A stretch of DNA of 64,000 nucleotides from Nocardia thailandica NBRC 100428 (GTDB taxonomy: Bacteria; Actinomycetota; Actinomycetes; Mycobacteriales; Mycobacteriaceae): the NCBI RefSeq assembly GCF_000308795.1, contig NZ_BAGK01000205.1, positions 1 to 64,000 on the forward strand. The letters run 5' to 3'. Shown here piece after piece: positions 16,676-24,484 of the stretch (its first letter is position 1; every line of letters begins with the position of its first letter). The translations under genes were made by a program, and so were the position numbers. The notes beneath the pieces were generated by a model, which worked only from the letters and a program-made list of their open reading frames with translations, made no database searches and was not told where the DNA came from.

Positions 16676-17332
16676 ATGACGATGCGACCCCTGCGCAGTA
16701 CCTTCGTGGCGGCCCTGCTGGTCGGTTCGGTGGTCGGGCTGACCGCCTGTTCCAGCGACAGCGACAGCTCCAGCACGAGCACGACTTCGGCGATGCCCGC
16801 GATGACCACCTCGGCCTCGGCCCCGGGCACCGCCACCGCGGCGGCGCCGGTCGGCCCCGGCTGTGCCCAGTACGCCGCCCAGGTCCCCACCGGCCCCGGC
16901 TCGGTGGCGGGCATGGCCAAGGATCCGGTGGCCGTGGCCGCCTCCAACAACCCGATGCTGACCACCCTGGTCGCGGCCGTGTCGGGCAAACTCAACCCCC
17001 AGGTCAACCTGGTCGACACGCTCAACGGCGGCCAGTTCACCGTGTTCGCCCCGGTCGACTCGGCCTTCGCGAAGATCGACCCGGCCACCGTCGAGTCCCT
17101 GAAGACCGATTCGGCCACCCTGACCAAGATCCTGACCTACCACGTCGTGCCCGGCCGGATCGAGCCCGCCCAGATCCCCGGCACCCACAAGACCGTCGAA
17201 GGCGCCGATGTCACGGTCACCGGTTCCGGCGACAACCTCGTGGTCAACGACGCGAAGGTGCTGTGCGGCGGCGTCCAGACCGCCAACGCCACGGTCTACA
17301 TGATCGACACCGTGCTCATGCCACCGGCGTGA
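16676..17332 (+). CDS. Fasciclin-domain lipoprotein (MPT70/MPT83-like)
   Basis: This is a 218-residue lipoprotein with a lipobox LTAC near residue 25, a Ser/Thr-rich linker and one fasciclin (FAS1) domain. Landmarks of the domain are GGQFTVFAPVDSAF and the YHVVPGRIEP segment. It resembles MPT83 (lipid-anchored) and MPT70 (secreted) of M. tuberculosis, surface antigens under SigK control. The same arrangement applies here: a SigK-type promoter precedes it and sigK is the next gene. FAS1 domains usually mediate adhesion. A second ATG two codons downstream is also a possible start. Confidence 0.88.
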   Translation: MTMRPLRSTFVAALLVGSVVGLTACSSDSDSSSTSTTSAMPAMTTSASAPGTATAAAPVGPGCAQYAAQVPTGPGSVAGMAKDPVAVAASNNPMLTTLVAAVSGKLNPQVNLVDTLNGGQFTVFAPVDSAFAKIDPATVESLKTDSATLTKILTYHVVPGRIEPAQIPGTHKTVEGADVTVTGSGDNLVVNDAKVLCGGVQTANATVYMIDTVLMPPA

Positions 17333-17393
17333 CCGTGCGTGCGGCGCCCCCGCTCCGGGCAGTACGGTCGGGAGAGGATTTTTTTCACGGCAC

Positions 17394-17420
17394 CCATCCG
17401 CCGGGACGGGCACGCCGAAA
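17394..17420 (+). promoter_or_regulatory. SigK-type autoregulatory promoter
   Basis: CCATCC-N15-CCGAAA lies 35 bp ahead of the sigK start and is identical in both hexamers and spacer length to the promoter at 16598. This implies that SigK transcribes its own gene and rskA. Confidence 0.75.
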
Positions 17421-17454
17421 TCCCTCCCATGCGCATTCGAGCAGGGGCACAACG

Positions 17455-18105
17455 ATGACGCACGTCCCGGGATCCTCGCCGATCCGTCTGCAGTCGGCCG
17501 ACGCCGAGCCGCCACCCGCCTGCCCCGCGGGTGGCGGTCCGGACGAGGCCGCGCAGGCGCGGCTGGCGCGCCTCCTCGGCGAGATCGCCACGGGAAACCG
17601 GCCGTCTTTCACCGCCTTCTACCGGGCGACCAGCCCGCGGGTCTTCGGGCTCGCGCTGCGGGTGGTGCGCAACCACTCCGCGGCCGAGGAGATCACCCAG
17701 GAGGTGTTCCTCCAGGTCTGGTCGCTGGCCGCCGACTACGACCCGCTGCGGGCCAGCCCGATCGGCTGGCTGATGATGCTCACCCACCGGCGGGCCGTCG
17801 ACCGGGTGCGCGCCGAGCAGTCGGCCTCCCAGCGCGACCTGGTGTTCGGGCACTGTCACCTCGGCCGCGACCACGACACCGTCGCCGAGGAGGTGTCGCA
17901 GCGGCTCGACGAACAGTCGGTGCTGGACTGCCTGGACACCATGACCGAACTCCAGCGGGAGGCGGTCGCGCTCGCCTACTACGGCGGGCGCACCTACGTC
18001 GAGGTCGCCGAGACCCTGGCGGTGCCGTTGCCGACGGTGAAGAGCCGGATCCGCGACGGGTTGAAGAGGCTCGAGAACTGCTTGACCGGAGGGAATCCCC
18101 GATGA
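17455..18105 (+). CDS. sigK: ECF RNA polymerase sigma factor SigK
   Basis: This is a 216-residue ECF sigma factor. Region 2 contains the AAEEITQEVFLQVW helix, and region 4 includes LAYYGGRTYVEVAETLAVPLPTVK. Cys159 and Cys209 stand 50 residues apart in the contexts VLDCLDT and LENCLTG. They match the Cys133/Cys183 redox pair of M. tuberculosis SigK, whose disulfide state alters binding by RskA. The ATG at 17455 follows a short leader with a SigK-type promoter. The gene ends in an ATGA overlap with rskA. It directs transcription of exported-antigen genes such as the upstream fasciclin. Confidence 0.93.
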   Translation: MTHVPGSSPIRLQSADAEPPPACPAGGGPDEAAQARLARLLGEIATGNRPSFTAFYRATSPRVFGLALRVVRNHSAAEEITQEVFLQVWSLAADYDPLRASPIGWLMMLTHRRAVDRVRAEQSASQRDLVFGHCHLGRDHDTVAEEVSQRLDEQSVLDCLDTMTELQREAVALAYYGGRTYVEVAETLAVPLPTVKSRIRDGLKRLENCLTGGNPR

Positions 18106-18833
18106 GCGAGACAGATCGGCGCACCCCCTGGTCGTGGTTCGACGAGGCGTACCCGTACGCCCTCGACGCGCTCGACGAGCGGGAACGCCGGGAGATCGAC
18201 GACCGGCTGCGCGAGGCCGGAGCCACCGTCGCCGCCGACTTCCACGCCGCGGTGCGCCGGATCCAGGAGACGTTGGCCGCGCTCAGCGCGGTGGACGCGG
18301 TGCCGCCACCCGCGCGGCTGGAGGCGGCGCTGGAAAGGGCGCTCGACGAGCGCACCGTCGGGCGCGTGCATCCGCTGCGTCGCCGGGCCCGCCCCGGTTT
18401 CGGCGGACGCTGGTTCGCGGTGGCCGCGGCGGTGGTCGTGGTGGCGGGCGCGGCGCTCGGCATCACCGCCGTCGTCGACCGGTCCGGCGACGCTCCGGGC
18501 ACCGTCACCGCCCAGCAGGTGCTCGACCGGCCCGACAGCCGGACGGGTTCGGCGCCGATGGCCGGGGGCGGCGAGATGACCGTGGCCGTGTCGAACGAAC
18601 TCGGCGCCGCGGCGGTCGCCTTCCACGACATGCCCGCACTGCCCGCCGACCGCGCCTATCAGCTGTGGCGGGTGCCCGCGGGCGGCACGCCGGAGTCGGT
18701 GGCGGTCGTCGCCGGTCCCGGCATGGTCGTGGCGACCGTGCGGCCCACCGACACCCTCGCCGTCACCGTCGAACCCGCGGGCGGCTCGCCCGCTCCGACC
18801 ACGACGCCACTCGGCAGTATGACCGTCGGCTGA
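18102..18833 (+). CDS. rskA: Anti-sigma-K factor RskA
   Basis: This is a 243-residue single-pass membrane anti-sigma factor. The N-terminal ~90 residues are helical and acidic/basic (DEAYPYALDALDERERREID), matching the sigma-binding domain of RskA. A membrane helix lies near residues 102-124, and the extracellular C-terminal RskA domain ends with repeated beta-type segments (AYQLWRVPAGG ... TLAVTVEPAGGSPAPTTTPLG). It holds SigK inactive until intramembrane proteolysis releases it. It is translationally coupled to sigK by a 4-bp overlap. Confidence 0.93.
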   Translation: MSETDRRTPWSWFDEAYPYALDALDERERREIDDRLREAGATVAADFHAAVRRIQETLAALSAVDAVPPPARLEAALERALDERTVGRVHPLRRRARPGFGGRWFAVAAAVVVVAGAALGITAVVDRSGDAPGTVTAQQVLDRPDSRTGSAPMAGGGEMTVAVSNELGAAAVAFHDMPALPADRAYQLWRVPAGGTPESVAVVAGPGMVVATVRPTDTLAVTVEPAGGSPAPTTTPLGSMTVG

Positions 18834-18877
18834 CCCGCGCGGCGGGCCCTGCCGACATCCCCTTCCAGGAGGTCAGC

Positions 18878-20563
18878 ATGGCCCGCCGTGCATCCCGTCC
18901 GCTCTCCGCTCTCGCCGCCGCGCTCGCGGGCATCGCCGCCGCGGCCCTGTTCCTCGGCGTCGGCGACCTGATCGCGGTCCTCGTCGACCCGGCCGCCTCC
19001 CCGTTCTTCGTCCTCGGCGCCACCGTCGTCGACCACACGCCGAACTGGTTGAAGGACAGCGCGATCCGCTGGTTCGGCGCCAACGACAAACTGGCCCTGT
19101 CGATCACGATGGCCGTCGTCATGACCCTCGCGGCCGCCGCGATCGGCGTCCTCGCCCGCCGCCGCCCCGCCGCAGGCGCCACGATCCTGGCCGCGCTGGG
19201 GCTCGGCGTGGCGGGGGCGGCCCTCCTCCGCCCCTCGGCCACCCCCTGGTTCGCCGCGCCGTCCGTCGTGGCCACCGCCGCCGCCGTGCTCGCGCTCCTG
19301 GCGCTGGTCACCAGGCGAGCCGTCCCCGCCGCCCGGCGCCCGGATGGGCGCGCCGGACGTGAGGTCGGCCGTCCCGCCCCCGAGGAGCCGCACGCACTCG
19401 CGCTCCCGCCCGCGAAGCCGGACCGGGACCAACCCGGTGCGCCGCCCTCGGACGCTCAGGCCGACCGAATCGGACAGGGCGCACCGCCACCCCCCGGCCG
19501 ACCACGTCGCGCCTTCCTCTGCACCCTCGCCGCCGTCGCCGCGGGCGCGGCCGCGGCGGGTGCGGCGGGCCGCTCTCTCGGTTCCCGCCTGCACGACATC
19601 GCCGCCGACCGGGCCGCTTTCGTCCTGCCCCGCGCGAGTGCGGCCCCGCCGGTCGCGCCGGGCACGGACCTCCGGCTCCCCGGCCTCACCCCGTTCCTCA
19701 CCGCGAACGAGGACTTCTACCGCGTGGACACCGCCCTCCAGCTCCCCGCGCTGACCCGCGCGAACTGGCGCCTGCGCATCCACGGCATGGTGGACCGCGA
19801 GATCCGCCTCGACTTCGACGAGCTGTCCGCCCGCACCGCTGTCGAGTCGATCGTCACCCTGACCTGCGTCTCCAACGAGGTCGGCGGGGATCTGGCCGGC
19901 ACCGCCCGCTGGACCGGCTACCGCCTCACCGACCTGCTCGCCGAGGCGGGCCCCGCCCCCGGCGCCGACATGGTGCTGTCCCGCAGCATCGACGGGTTCA
20001 CCGCGTCCACCCCCCTGGCCGCGCTTCTCGGCAACCCCGACGCTCTGTTGGCCGTCGGCATGAACGGCACACCGCTGCCCGTCACGCACGGCTACCCGGC
20101 GCGCATGATCGTCCCCGGCCTCTACGGCTACGTCTCCGCCACGAAGTGGGTCGTCGATCTGGAGGTCACCCGCTTCGACCGCGCCGAGGCGTACTGGACC
20201 CGCCGTGGCTGGTCGCCGCGCGCCCCCATCGAGACCGCCTCACGCATCGACGTCCCCGCCGCCTTCGCCACCCTCCCGGCGGGCCCCGTCACCGTCGCGG
20301 GCGTCGCCTGGGCCCAGACGCGCGGCATCGCCGCCGTCGAGGTCCAGGTCGACGACGGCCCCTGGCAGCCCGCCACCCTCGCGGCCGCCTATTCCCTCGA
20401 CACCTGGCGCCAATGGTCGTTCGCCTGGCAGGCCACCCCCGGCACCCATACCCTTCGTGTACGCGCCACCGACTCCACCGGCCGCCCCCAGACCCCCGAC
20501 CGCACGCCTCCATTCCCCGACGGCGCCACCGGCCACCACACCCGCGTCCTCACCATCCGCTGA
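18878..20563 (+). CDS. Membrane molybdopterin-dependent oxidoreductase (sulfite-oxidase-like)
   Basis: This is a 561-residue protein. The N-terminal ~150 residues hold about four membrane helices, followed by a charged Pro-rich linker and another hydrophobic stretch. The rest is a sulfite-oxidase-family catalytic domain, with the Mo-ligand cysteine in VTLTCVSNEVGGD, the PVTHGYPARMIVPGLYGY cofactor-binding segment and a C-terminal Mo-co dimerisation-like domain. M. tuberculosis Rv0218 has a similar design. It lies 44 bp after rskA on the same strand, so it is probably part of the SigK operon and may connect that regulon to redox chemistry outside the membrane. Confidence 0.85.
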   Translation: MARRASRPLSALAAALAGIAAAALFLGVGDLIAVLVDPAASPFFVLGATVVDHTPNWLKDSAIRWFGANDKLALSITMAVVMTLAAAAIGVLARRRPAAGATILAALGLGVAGAALLRPSATPWFAAPSVVATAAAVLALLALVTRRAVPAARRPDGRAGREVGRPAPEEPHALALPPAKPDRDQPGAPPSDAQADRIGQGAPPPPGRPRRAFLCTLAAVAAGAAAAGAAGRSLGSRLHDIAADRAAFVLPRASAAPPVAPGTDLRLPGLTPFLTANEDFYRVDTALQLPALTRANWRLRIHGMVDREIRLDFDELSARTAVESIVTLTCVSNEVGGDLAGTARWTGYRLTDLLAEAGPAPGADMVLSRSIDGFTASTPLAALLGNPDALLAVGMNGTPLPVTHGYPARMIVPGLYGYVSATKWVVDLEVTRFDRAEAYWTRRGWSPRAPIETASRIDVPAAFATLPAGPVTVAGVAWAQTRGIAAVEVQVDDGPWQPATLAAAYSLDTWRQWSFAWQATPGTHTLRVRATDSTGRPQTPDRTPPFPDGATGHHTRVLTIR

Positions 20564-20681
20564 CTCCCCACCCCCGAAACCCCGCCCACCAGGCGTTTCC
20601 CACGCCCCGCGACACGCCGAACGCCCCACTGCACCCGCTCGATTCCGGTACAACCGTACGAGTCGTTACGCTGTCCGGGAC

Positions 20682-20755
20682 GCCCCTATAGCCCAATTGG
20701 CAGAGGCAGCGGACTTAAAATCCGTCGAGTCTGGGTTCGAGTCCCAGTGGGGGCA
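20682..20755 (+). tRNA. tRNA-Leu (anticodon TAA), short variable loop
   Basis: A complete cloverleaf: 7-bp acceptor (GCCCCTA/TGGGGGC with one T-G pair), 3-bp D stem, 5-bp anticodon stem with loop CTTAAAA, a 5-nt variable loop (CGAGT) and a TTCGAGT T-loop. Discriminator A is at 20755, and CCA is encoded at 20756-20758. The anticodon TAA reads UUA (Leu). The short variable loop is not the long class II arm usual for bacterial tRNA-Leu. Its 3' end serves as the attachment site of the adjacent island. Confidence 0.9.
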
Positions 20756-20756
20756 C
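20722..20756 (+). repeat. Attachment-site repeat, left copy (inside tRNA-Leu)
   Basis: The 35 bases covering the anticodon-stem 3' side, T-arm and acceptor end of tRNA-Leu recur at 24485-24519 with one mismatch (T20732 versus C24495). This is the pattern left by site-specific integration into a tRNA 3' end. Confidence 0.85.
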
Positions 20757-20850
20757 CAAAGGGCCAGGTCAGCCCTGGTTGCCGACTCGACGGACCAGCA
20801 ACCCAGCGGCTGCACCCAAGAAACATCAAGAATTCCCAGCCAGTCGGCCG

Positions 20851-21087
20851 TCAGCCGCCCGATGATCCAGCATCCACGCCTGGTTCCTTCTCCAAGACAT
20901 CCGATGAATCCGGAGCCAGCTCCGCCGCATGTGCCGCGGGCTCGCCCACCTTCAACCTCCGCACGTGACCCGGAAGGTCGCCGGACCGCTCACACTTCGG
21001 CCCAGACCGCAGACCCGACGGGAAATCCAGGTCCGCCACAAACGACCGATCACGCCAAGGAACACGGTGGCGAGTATTCGATTTCAT
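20851..21087 (-). CDS. Possible small hypothetical protein
   Basis: A 78-residue open frame at the left end of the island, overlapping the end of the immunity-like gene. It has acceptable codon use in parts but no recognisable domain, and no clear ribosome site. This position next to the attachment site is where an integrase would normally lie, but I see no tyrosine-recombinase motif in any frame of 20759-21049. It may be non-coding. Confidence 0.2.
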   Translation of the reverse strand: MKSNTRHRVPWRDRSFVADLDFPSGLRSGPKCERSGDLPGHVRRLKVGEPAAHAAELAPDSSDVLEKEPGVDAGSSGG

Positions 21088-21358
21088 AGCGATACCCGAT
21101 TTCCTCCCTGAGTCGCTCCGCCAGAACCCTACCTACATCCCAGAACCGTTTCTCATCCGACGGAGAACTAAAACTTGGATCGCGCGGATCATCGGTGAGA
21201 TCGTATATCGAATCCCATTCCTCCGCCCATCCGTTCAGGTCATCTGCCAAATGATTCGATATTCCGAGCGACGCCGGATCAACGTTCTCACATACTCCCC
21301 CACGGCATTTCCACGTCGCGAAGCACTGAACCTCTGGGAGTAGCTTGATATATGCCAC
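21050..21358 (-). CDS. Probable immunity protein for the adjacent toxin
   Basis: A 102-residue acidic protein starting at a GTG with a GAAAGG ribosome site. The second half (WAEEWDSIYDLTDDPRDPSF, then a W-x-x-G-R-x-L-A-x-x-L helix and a closing YRYEIEY strand) has the look of small actinobacterial immunity proteins that follow polymorphic toxin genes. It lies 38 bp downstream of the toxin reading frame on the same strand, the standard place for an antitoxin/immunity gene. The assignment rests mainly on context; no family is firmly recognised. Confidence 0.5.
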   Translation of the reverse strand: MAYIKLLPEVQCFATWKCRGGVCENVDPASLGISNHLADDLNGWAEEWDSIYDLTDDPRDPSFSSPSDEKRFWDVGRVLAERLREEIGYRYEIEYSPPCSLA

Positions 21359-21396
21359 ACTGAACCTTTCCTATCGTGTAGAGCTTCACAGAGAAA

Positions 21397-21900
21397 TTAG
21401 GATACCGGGTTGGCGCCTACGATAAATCCATTTCCGCCTACAGTGACGGCGACTTTGACAATTTTACCATTATGCATGACCTCGTAGACGGGGCGATCTC
21501 GCCCGGACACCCCCACCTGCTTCCCCTCAGTAACCGCCTTTACGACAACTTCGTCGATCTCATCCTTGGCGATCCCCTTTGCCTCAAATTCCTCTGAATG
21601 TCGCAGTACGTGCTGCAATCCGGCGCGATCATTTCCATTCTCAAGGAATACCACTCTGCCCGACGGATCGCGACCTATTTGGACAATGTTATTGCGATCG
21701 AATTTTGTTCCCGCAGCCTCAAGCTCTTTGATAAGCGCTTCCCGTTCCGCAATTGTCGATGCAAGTCCTGTCCTCGGCACACCTTGGTCAGCAGATCCCT
21801 TCCCTGTGTCGCCAATGTCAGCGAGCAGGATCGGTAAATTGGCAATTTTGGCGAGGTTGTCGGTGTTTAGATCGGTGGAGGTGAAGACTATCCCGATCAA
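21397..21900 (-). CDS. C-terminal toxin domain of the type VII-type effector (separated by a frameshift)
   Basis: This open frame continues upstream without a stop to the A-rich site at 22029-22035, so its true N-terminal part is the neighbouring 296-residue frame. A -1 shift there joins the two into a 479-residue protein. As called from the TTG at 21900 it has 167 residues. The last ~70 contain GLQHVLRHSEEFEAKGIAKD and a closing IVKVAVTVGGNGFIVGANP, resembling small nuclease-type toxins of the BECR/ColE5-like group with a catalytic histidine. This fold assignment is weak. An immunity-type gene follows. Confidence 0.55.
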   Translation of the reverse strand: MIGIVFTSTDLNTDNLAKIANLPILLADIGDTGKGSADQGVPRTGLASTIAEREALIKELEAAGTKFDRNNIVQIGRDPSGRVVFLENGNDRAGLQHVLRHSEEFEAKGIAKDEIDEVVVKAVTEGKQVGVSGRDRPVYEVMHNGKIVKVAVTVGGNGFIVGANPVS

Positions 21901-21944
21901 GGCCGTGAGGAAGGTGTTGATGGGCGGGACTATGTATAGAGTTG

Positions 21945-22835
21945 CTAGGTTGAGGAATTCGTCTTCGTCGGACTTATTTGAGTTCGGGGACTTGCCGTCT
22001 GATTTCTGCGGTTTTTCGAAGGGCCGGTCTTTTTCTTGATCTGTATGCGATTTATGGCGATCCAGATCGCGTAGCCGACCGCCACACCCGCGAAGTTGGT
22101 GTCGATGTCCTTCCGCATTTTGGTTAAGCCCGTGCTGTGGGCTTCTACAGCGGCGGCGATGTCGAGTGCGGCGGTTTCGATTTCTCGTGCACAGTTGCGA
22201 AGTGTGGTCAAATGGGCGACCAGGTTCGGGACGTCTTTTGCAGTTGAACCGTAGGCGCGCTGGAGTCCATCAGCGGTCACCTTGACTCTAAGGCTTGCGT
22301 CTGCCACCGGCGTGGAGGTGGAGAATGTCTTCCATTTGGACGCCGCTTTGGCCAATTTGTCTGTGTCACCGTCGGGTATTTGACCGCCGTTAACATTTGC
22401 GCTGACTCTATCGTACAGCCCGGGAATGTTGCATTCGAGGCCGTCGCTATTCTTGGTCTTTGACGGGCCGATGCCGAGGACCAAGTGGGGAGGAAATGCT
22501 CGCTCCGTAGGCAAGGTTGGGCGAGTAGGTGGATCACCCTTCTTCGGATCGCGGTTAGCTTCGTATTCTTTTAGAGCCCAGTTGTACGCAGTGGCGGTTA
22601 GTACATCACCCATATGTTGCAAGGTCTTCACGAAATACGGGGCCGTGACTGTCATCGCTGTCGCGCGACTGTCATACGACTTGGTCCAGGCGTCTACCGC
22701 GTTGTAGGCGCCTGCCATACCGCCCACCTCTATAAGAATGGATTGTAAGGAGTTGTAGACCGTTTCATATTCCTGTGCGAGGGCGTAGCATTCTTTTGCT
22801 GCATCGATGTAGCTCTTTGGAGCGATTGATGCCAA
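21945..22835 (-). CDS. N-terminal part of a type VII-secreted polymorphic toxin
   Basis: This 296-residue frame starts at a TTG 4 bp after a WXG100 gene. The first ~250 residues match the helical WXG100-like/CpnT-like N-terminal module common in Nocardia and Streptomyces toxins. It opens with YIDAAKECYALAQEYE, then GGMAGAYNAVDAWTKSYDSRA, then GGQIPDGDTDKLAKAASKW and a long C-terminal helix. A hydrophobic segment (VGYAIWIAINRI) follows. The frame then goes through IKKK into ~29 residues of Ser/Thr/Arg-rich sequence without hydrophobic character before a stop. The -1 frame instead carries a second hydrophobic stretch and the toxin domain. Confidence 0.65.
   Translation of the reverse strand: MASIAPKSYIDAAKECYALAQEYETVYNSLQSILIEVGGMAGAYNAVDAWTKSYDSRATAMTVTAPYFVKTLQHMGDVLTATAYNWALKEYEANRDPKKGDPPTRPTLPTERAFPPHLVLGIGPSKTKNSDGLECNIPGLYDRVSANVNGGQIPDGDTDKLAKAASKWKTFSTSTPVADASLRVKVTADGLQRAYGSTAKDVPNLVAHLTTLRNCAREIETAALDIAAAVEAHSTGLTKMRKDIDTNFAGVAVGYAIWIAINRIQIKKKTGPSKNRRNQTASPRTQISPTKTNSST
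22029..22035 (-). other. Candidate -1 ribosomal frameshift site (GAAAAAG)
   Basis: On the minus strand the zero frame reads AAG-AAA-AAG-ACC. A -1 slip on G-AAA-AAG continues as GAC-CGG-CCC in the frame of the toxin domain and gives one 479-residue protein. The heptamer resembles the X-XXY-YYZ slippery type. A plain 1-bp indel in the A5 run (mutation or sequencing error) would look the same. Confidence 0.45.
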
Positions 22836-22839
22836 TCGA

Positions 22840-23142
22840 TTAGCCGCCGCTCATTCGTAGGTTGATTTCTTCGGCGGCTTTGTAGGCGTCGCGGGCGGTG
22901 ACCGCGGCGGTATGCATCTCCTGGAGTCCCTCTATCACGGTGGTTGCGCCGGTCAGCCAGTCTCGGAAGGCTTGTTCCTGGGCGTCTGCGGCTGCGCCGT
23001 TCCAGCCCTGCTGTATGGTGGCGACGCGTTGGGTGATTCCGTCGAGGCTTTCGGTGAGGAAGCCGATGAATCCGTTGGCGCGGCTGACGAGTTGGTCGAG
23101 GGCGTCGAGGTCGAAGCTGAAGTCGCGGGTGTTCTCGGGCAT
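22840..23142 (-). CDS. WXG100 family protein
   Basis: A 100-residue helical-hairpin protein with a central W-x-G turn (GWNGAAADAQEQAF) near residue 47, the hallmark of ESAT-6/CFP-10-like substrates of type VII secretion. Its ATG overlaps the stop of the preceding WXG100 gene (TAATG). The pair would form a heterodimer that guides the downstream toxin to an ESX secretion system. No ESX core genes lie in this window, so the machinery must be elsewhere. Confidence 0.85.
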   Translation of the reverse strand: MPENTRDFSFDLDALDQLVSRANGFIGFLTESLDGITQRVATIQQGWNGAAADAQEQAFRDWLTGATTVIEGLQEMHTAAVTARDAYKAAEEINLRMSGG

Positions 23143-23480
23143 TAGAGGTTCAGTTTCGGTAGGTCGAGTGAGCTTAGGTTGCCTGCGTTGGATGTGTCTT
23201 GTGCGGCTACGGCTTTGGCTGCGACGCCCAGTAGTTCGCCCATGGTGGCGAGGGCGGCCAGCACGGTGGTGGCACCCTCCTTTGTCGTGGTCCAGCCGGT
23301 GCCGAACGAGTCGGCTGCCGCTCCGGTCCAGGTGCCAAGAGTGCCTGTTACTTCGCGGTCGAGTGATTCGAGGCCGGTGCGCAGCGACGCGGCGACTTGT
23401 TCGATGTAGACGCCAGCGTCGGTGACCTCGGCTGGAACCATCGTGAAATCAGTGATGGGTGTGGAAGATTCGCCTGCCAT
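23142..23480 (-). CDS. WXG100 family protein
   Basis: A 112-residue protein with the W-x-G turn TWTGAAADSFGTGW near residue 50 between two helices. It is the first gene of the island's minus-strand operon and is coupled to the second WXG100 gene by a 1-base overlap. The C-terminal tail (SSLDLPKLNL) is unstructured, where type VII export signals usually reside, but a clear YxxxD/E is not present. Confidence 0.82.
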   Translation of the reverse strand: MAGESSTPITDFTMVPAEVTDAGVYIEQVAASLRTGLESLDREVTGTLGTWTGAAADSFGTGWTTTKEGATTVLAALATMGELLGVAAKAVAAQDTSNAGNLSSLDLPKLNL

Positions 23481-23596
23481 CTGACCCCCTTGATCCGTAG
23501 TACGACTTCGAATCTAGTTGTCGGCACTAAGGTTTACAACCAGGGCGACGCGGGTCGTGGGCGATGCCCTGGCTTGGCGCAGGCGGTCCAAGCGGC

Positions 23597-24350
23597 CGGC
23601 CATGTCCTTGATCGCGAACACGTGGGCGCCCCGCGTCGACGATCTGTTCGGCCAGCTTCAGGTAATAGTCCAGGGTGTAGAGGTTTTCGCCCGGGTCGGA
23701 CAGGTCGCCGATTGAGGACAGCGCCACTTCGGCGAGGGCGGTTCCGGTTTCGCGCACGGCGTCGATGGCAGGGCGCATCTGGTCGACATTGTTGAGCGCG
23801 TCGAAGAGGCGGAAGATGTCCACACCGGTGGCGCTGGCCTCTGCCACGAAAGCACGGGTGACCTGGAACCGCAGCGCCACATCGTAGGTCGCGCCGCCCC
23901 ATGCCTCGATCGAGAGCAGCTCTGGTGGCAACCGCGCCACATGCCCGGACACCGCGAGCAATCCGCTGGTGTGTACCCGCGTCGCCAGCAGCGACTGGTG
24001 CGCGTCGCGGAAGGTTGGTGTCGGTGACACCGAGCGCCTTCTGTTCGCGCATCGCCGTCACAAACCCTTCCGGACCGAGCGCGCAGGCGCTGGCGCGAAC
24101 CGGCGGGCGGGTCGACCGTCATGTCGATGGCGGGCAGCTTGTCATGCGGGTACACCATGGTCGGGCGCGCGCCGTAGGGCTTGTCGACCGTGACATCGCC
24201 CAGGTACTCCAGGATCTTGGGGGCACGGTCGGCCGAGGTGTGGCGGGCGAGCAGTTCGGGACGCTCGTCGATGAACGAGGTCGTGGCCAGGCCGGCCTGG
24301 AAATCGGGGTCGTCCAGGACCGTTTGCAGGAGCGGGATATCGGTGGTTGC
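23597..24350 (-). pseudogene. Decayed internal fragment of pyruvate carboxylase
   Basis: The minus strand encodes, in pieces, the stretch of pyruvate carboxylase that links the biotin carboxylase and carboxyltransferase domains. It reads from TTDIPLLQTVLDDPDF through YPHDKLPAID and GSRQRL into FRDAHQSLLATRV and PELLSIEAWGGATYDVALRF. The frame is broken by one extra A at the DTT/FRDAHQ junction and by an extra G near VDAG/AHV. About 36 residues are deleted in frame between ALRF and VTRAF. Both ends of the gene are missing. Only a middle fragment of roughly 250 codons remains, so it cannot be functional. Confidence 0.85.
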
Positions 24351-24484
24351 ACCAAGAATTCACCGTGAATGTACGTGATCATCCGTGAGCAATCAGCCAT
24401 ACAATTCCGACATCACCACAGGTAGACCGCCGATCGTGATTACCTGTGACCGGCCGTGAAGGTCCATTCGCTCCGGAACCACAC

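Noticed and set aside
20759..21049. Integrase at the left end of the island
   Set aside because: No R-H-R-Y tyrosine recombinase motif or HTH-like excisionase is visible in any of the frames checked.
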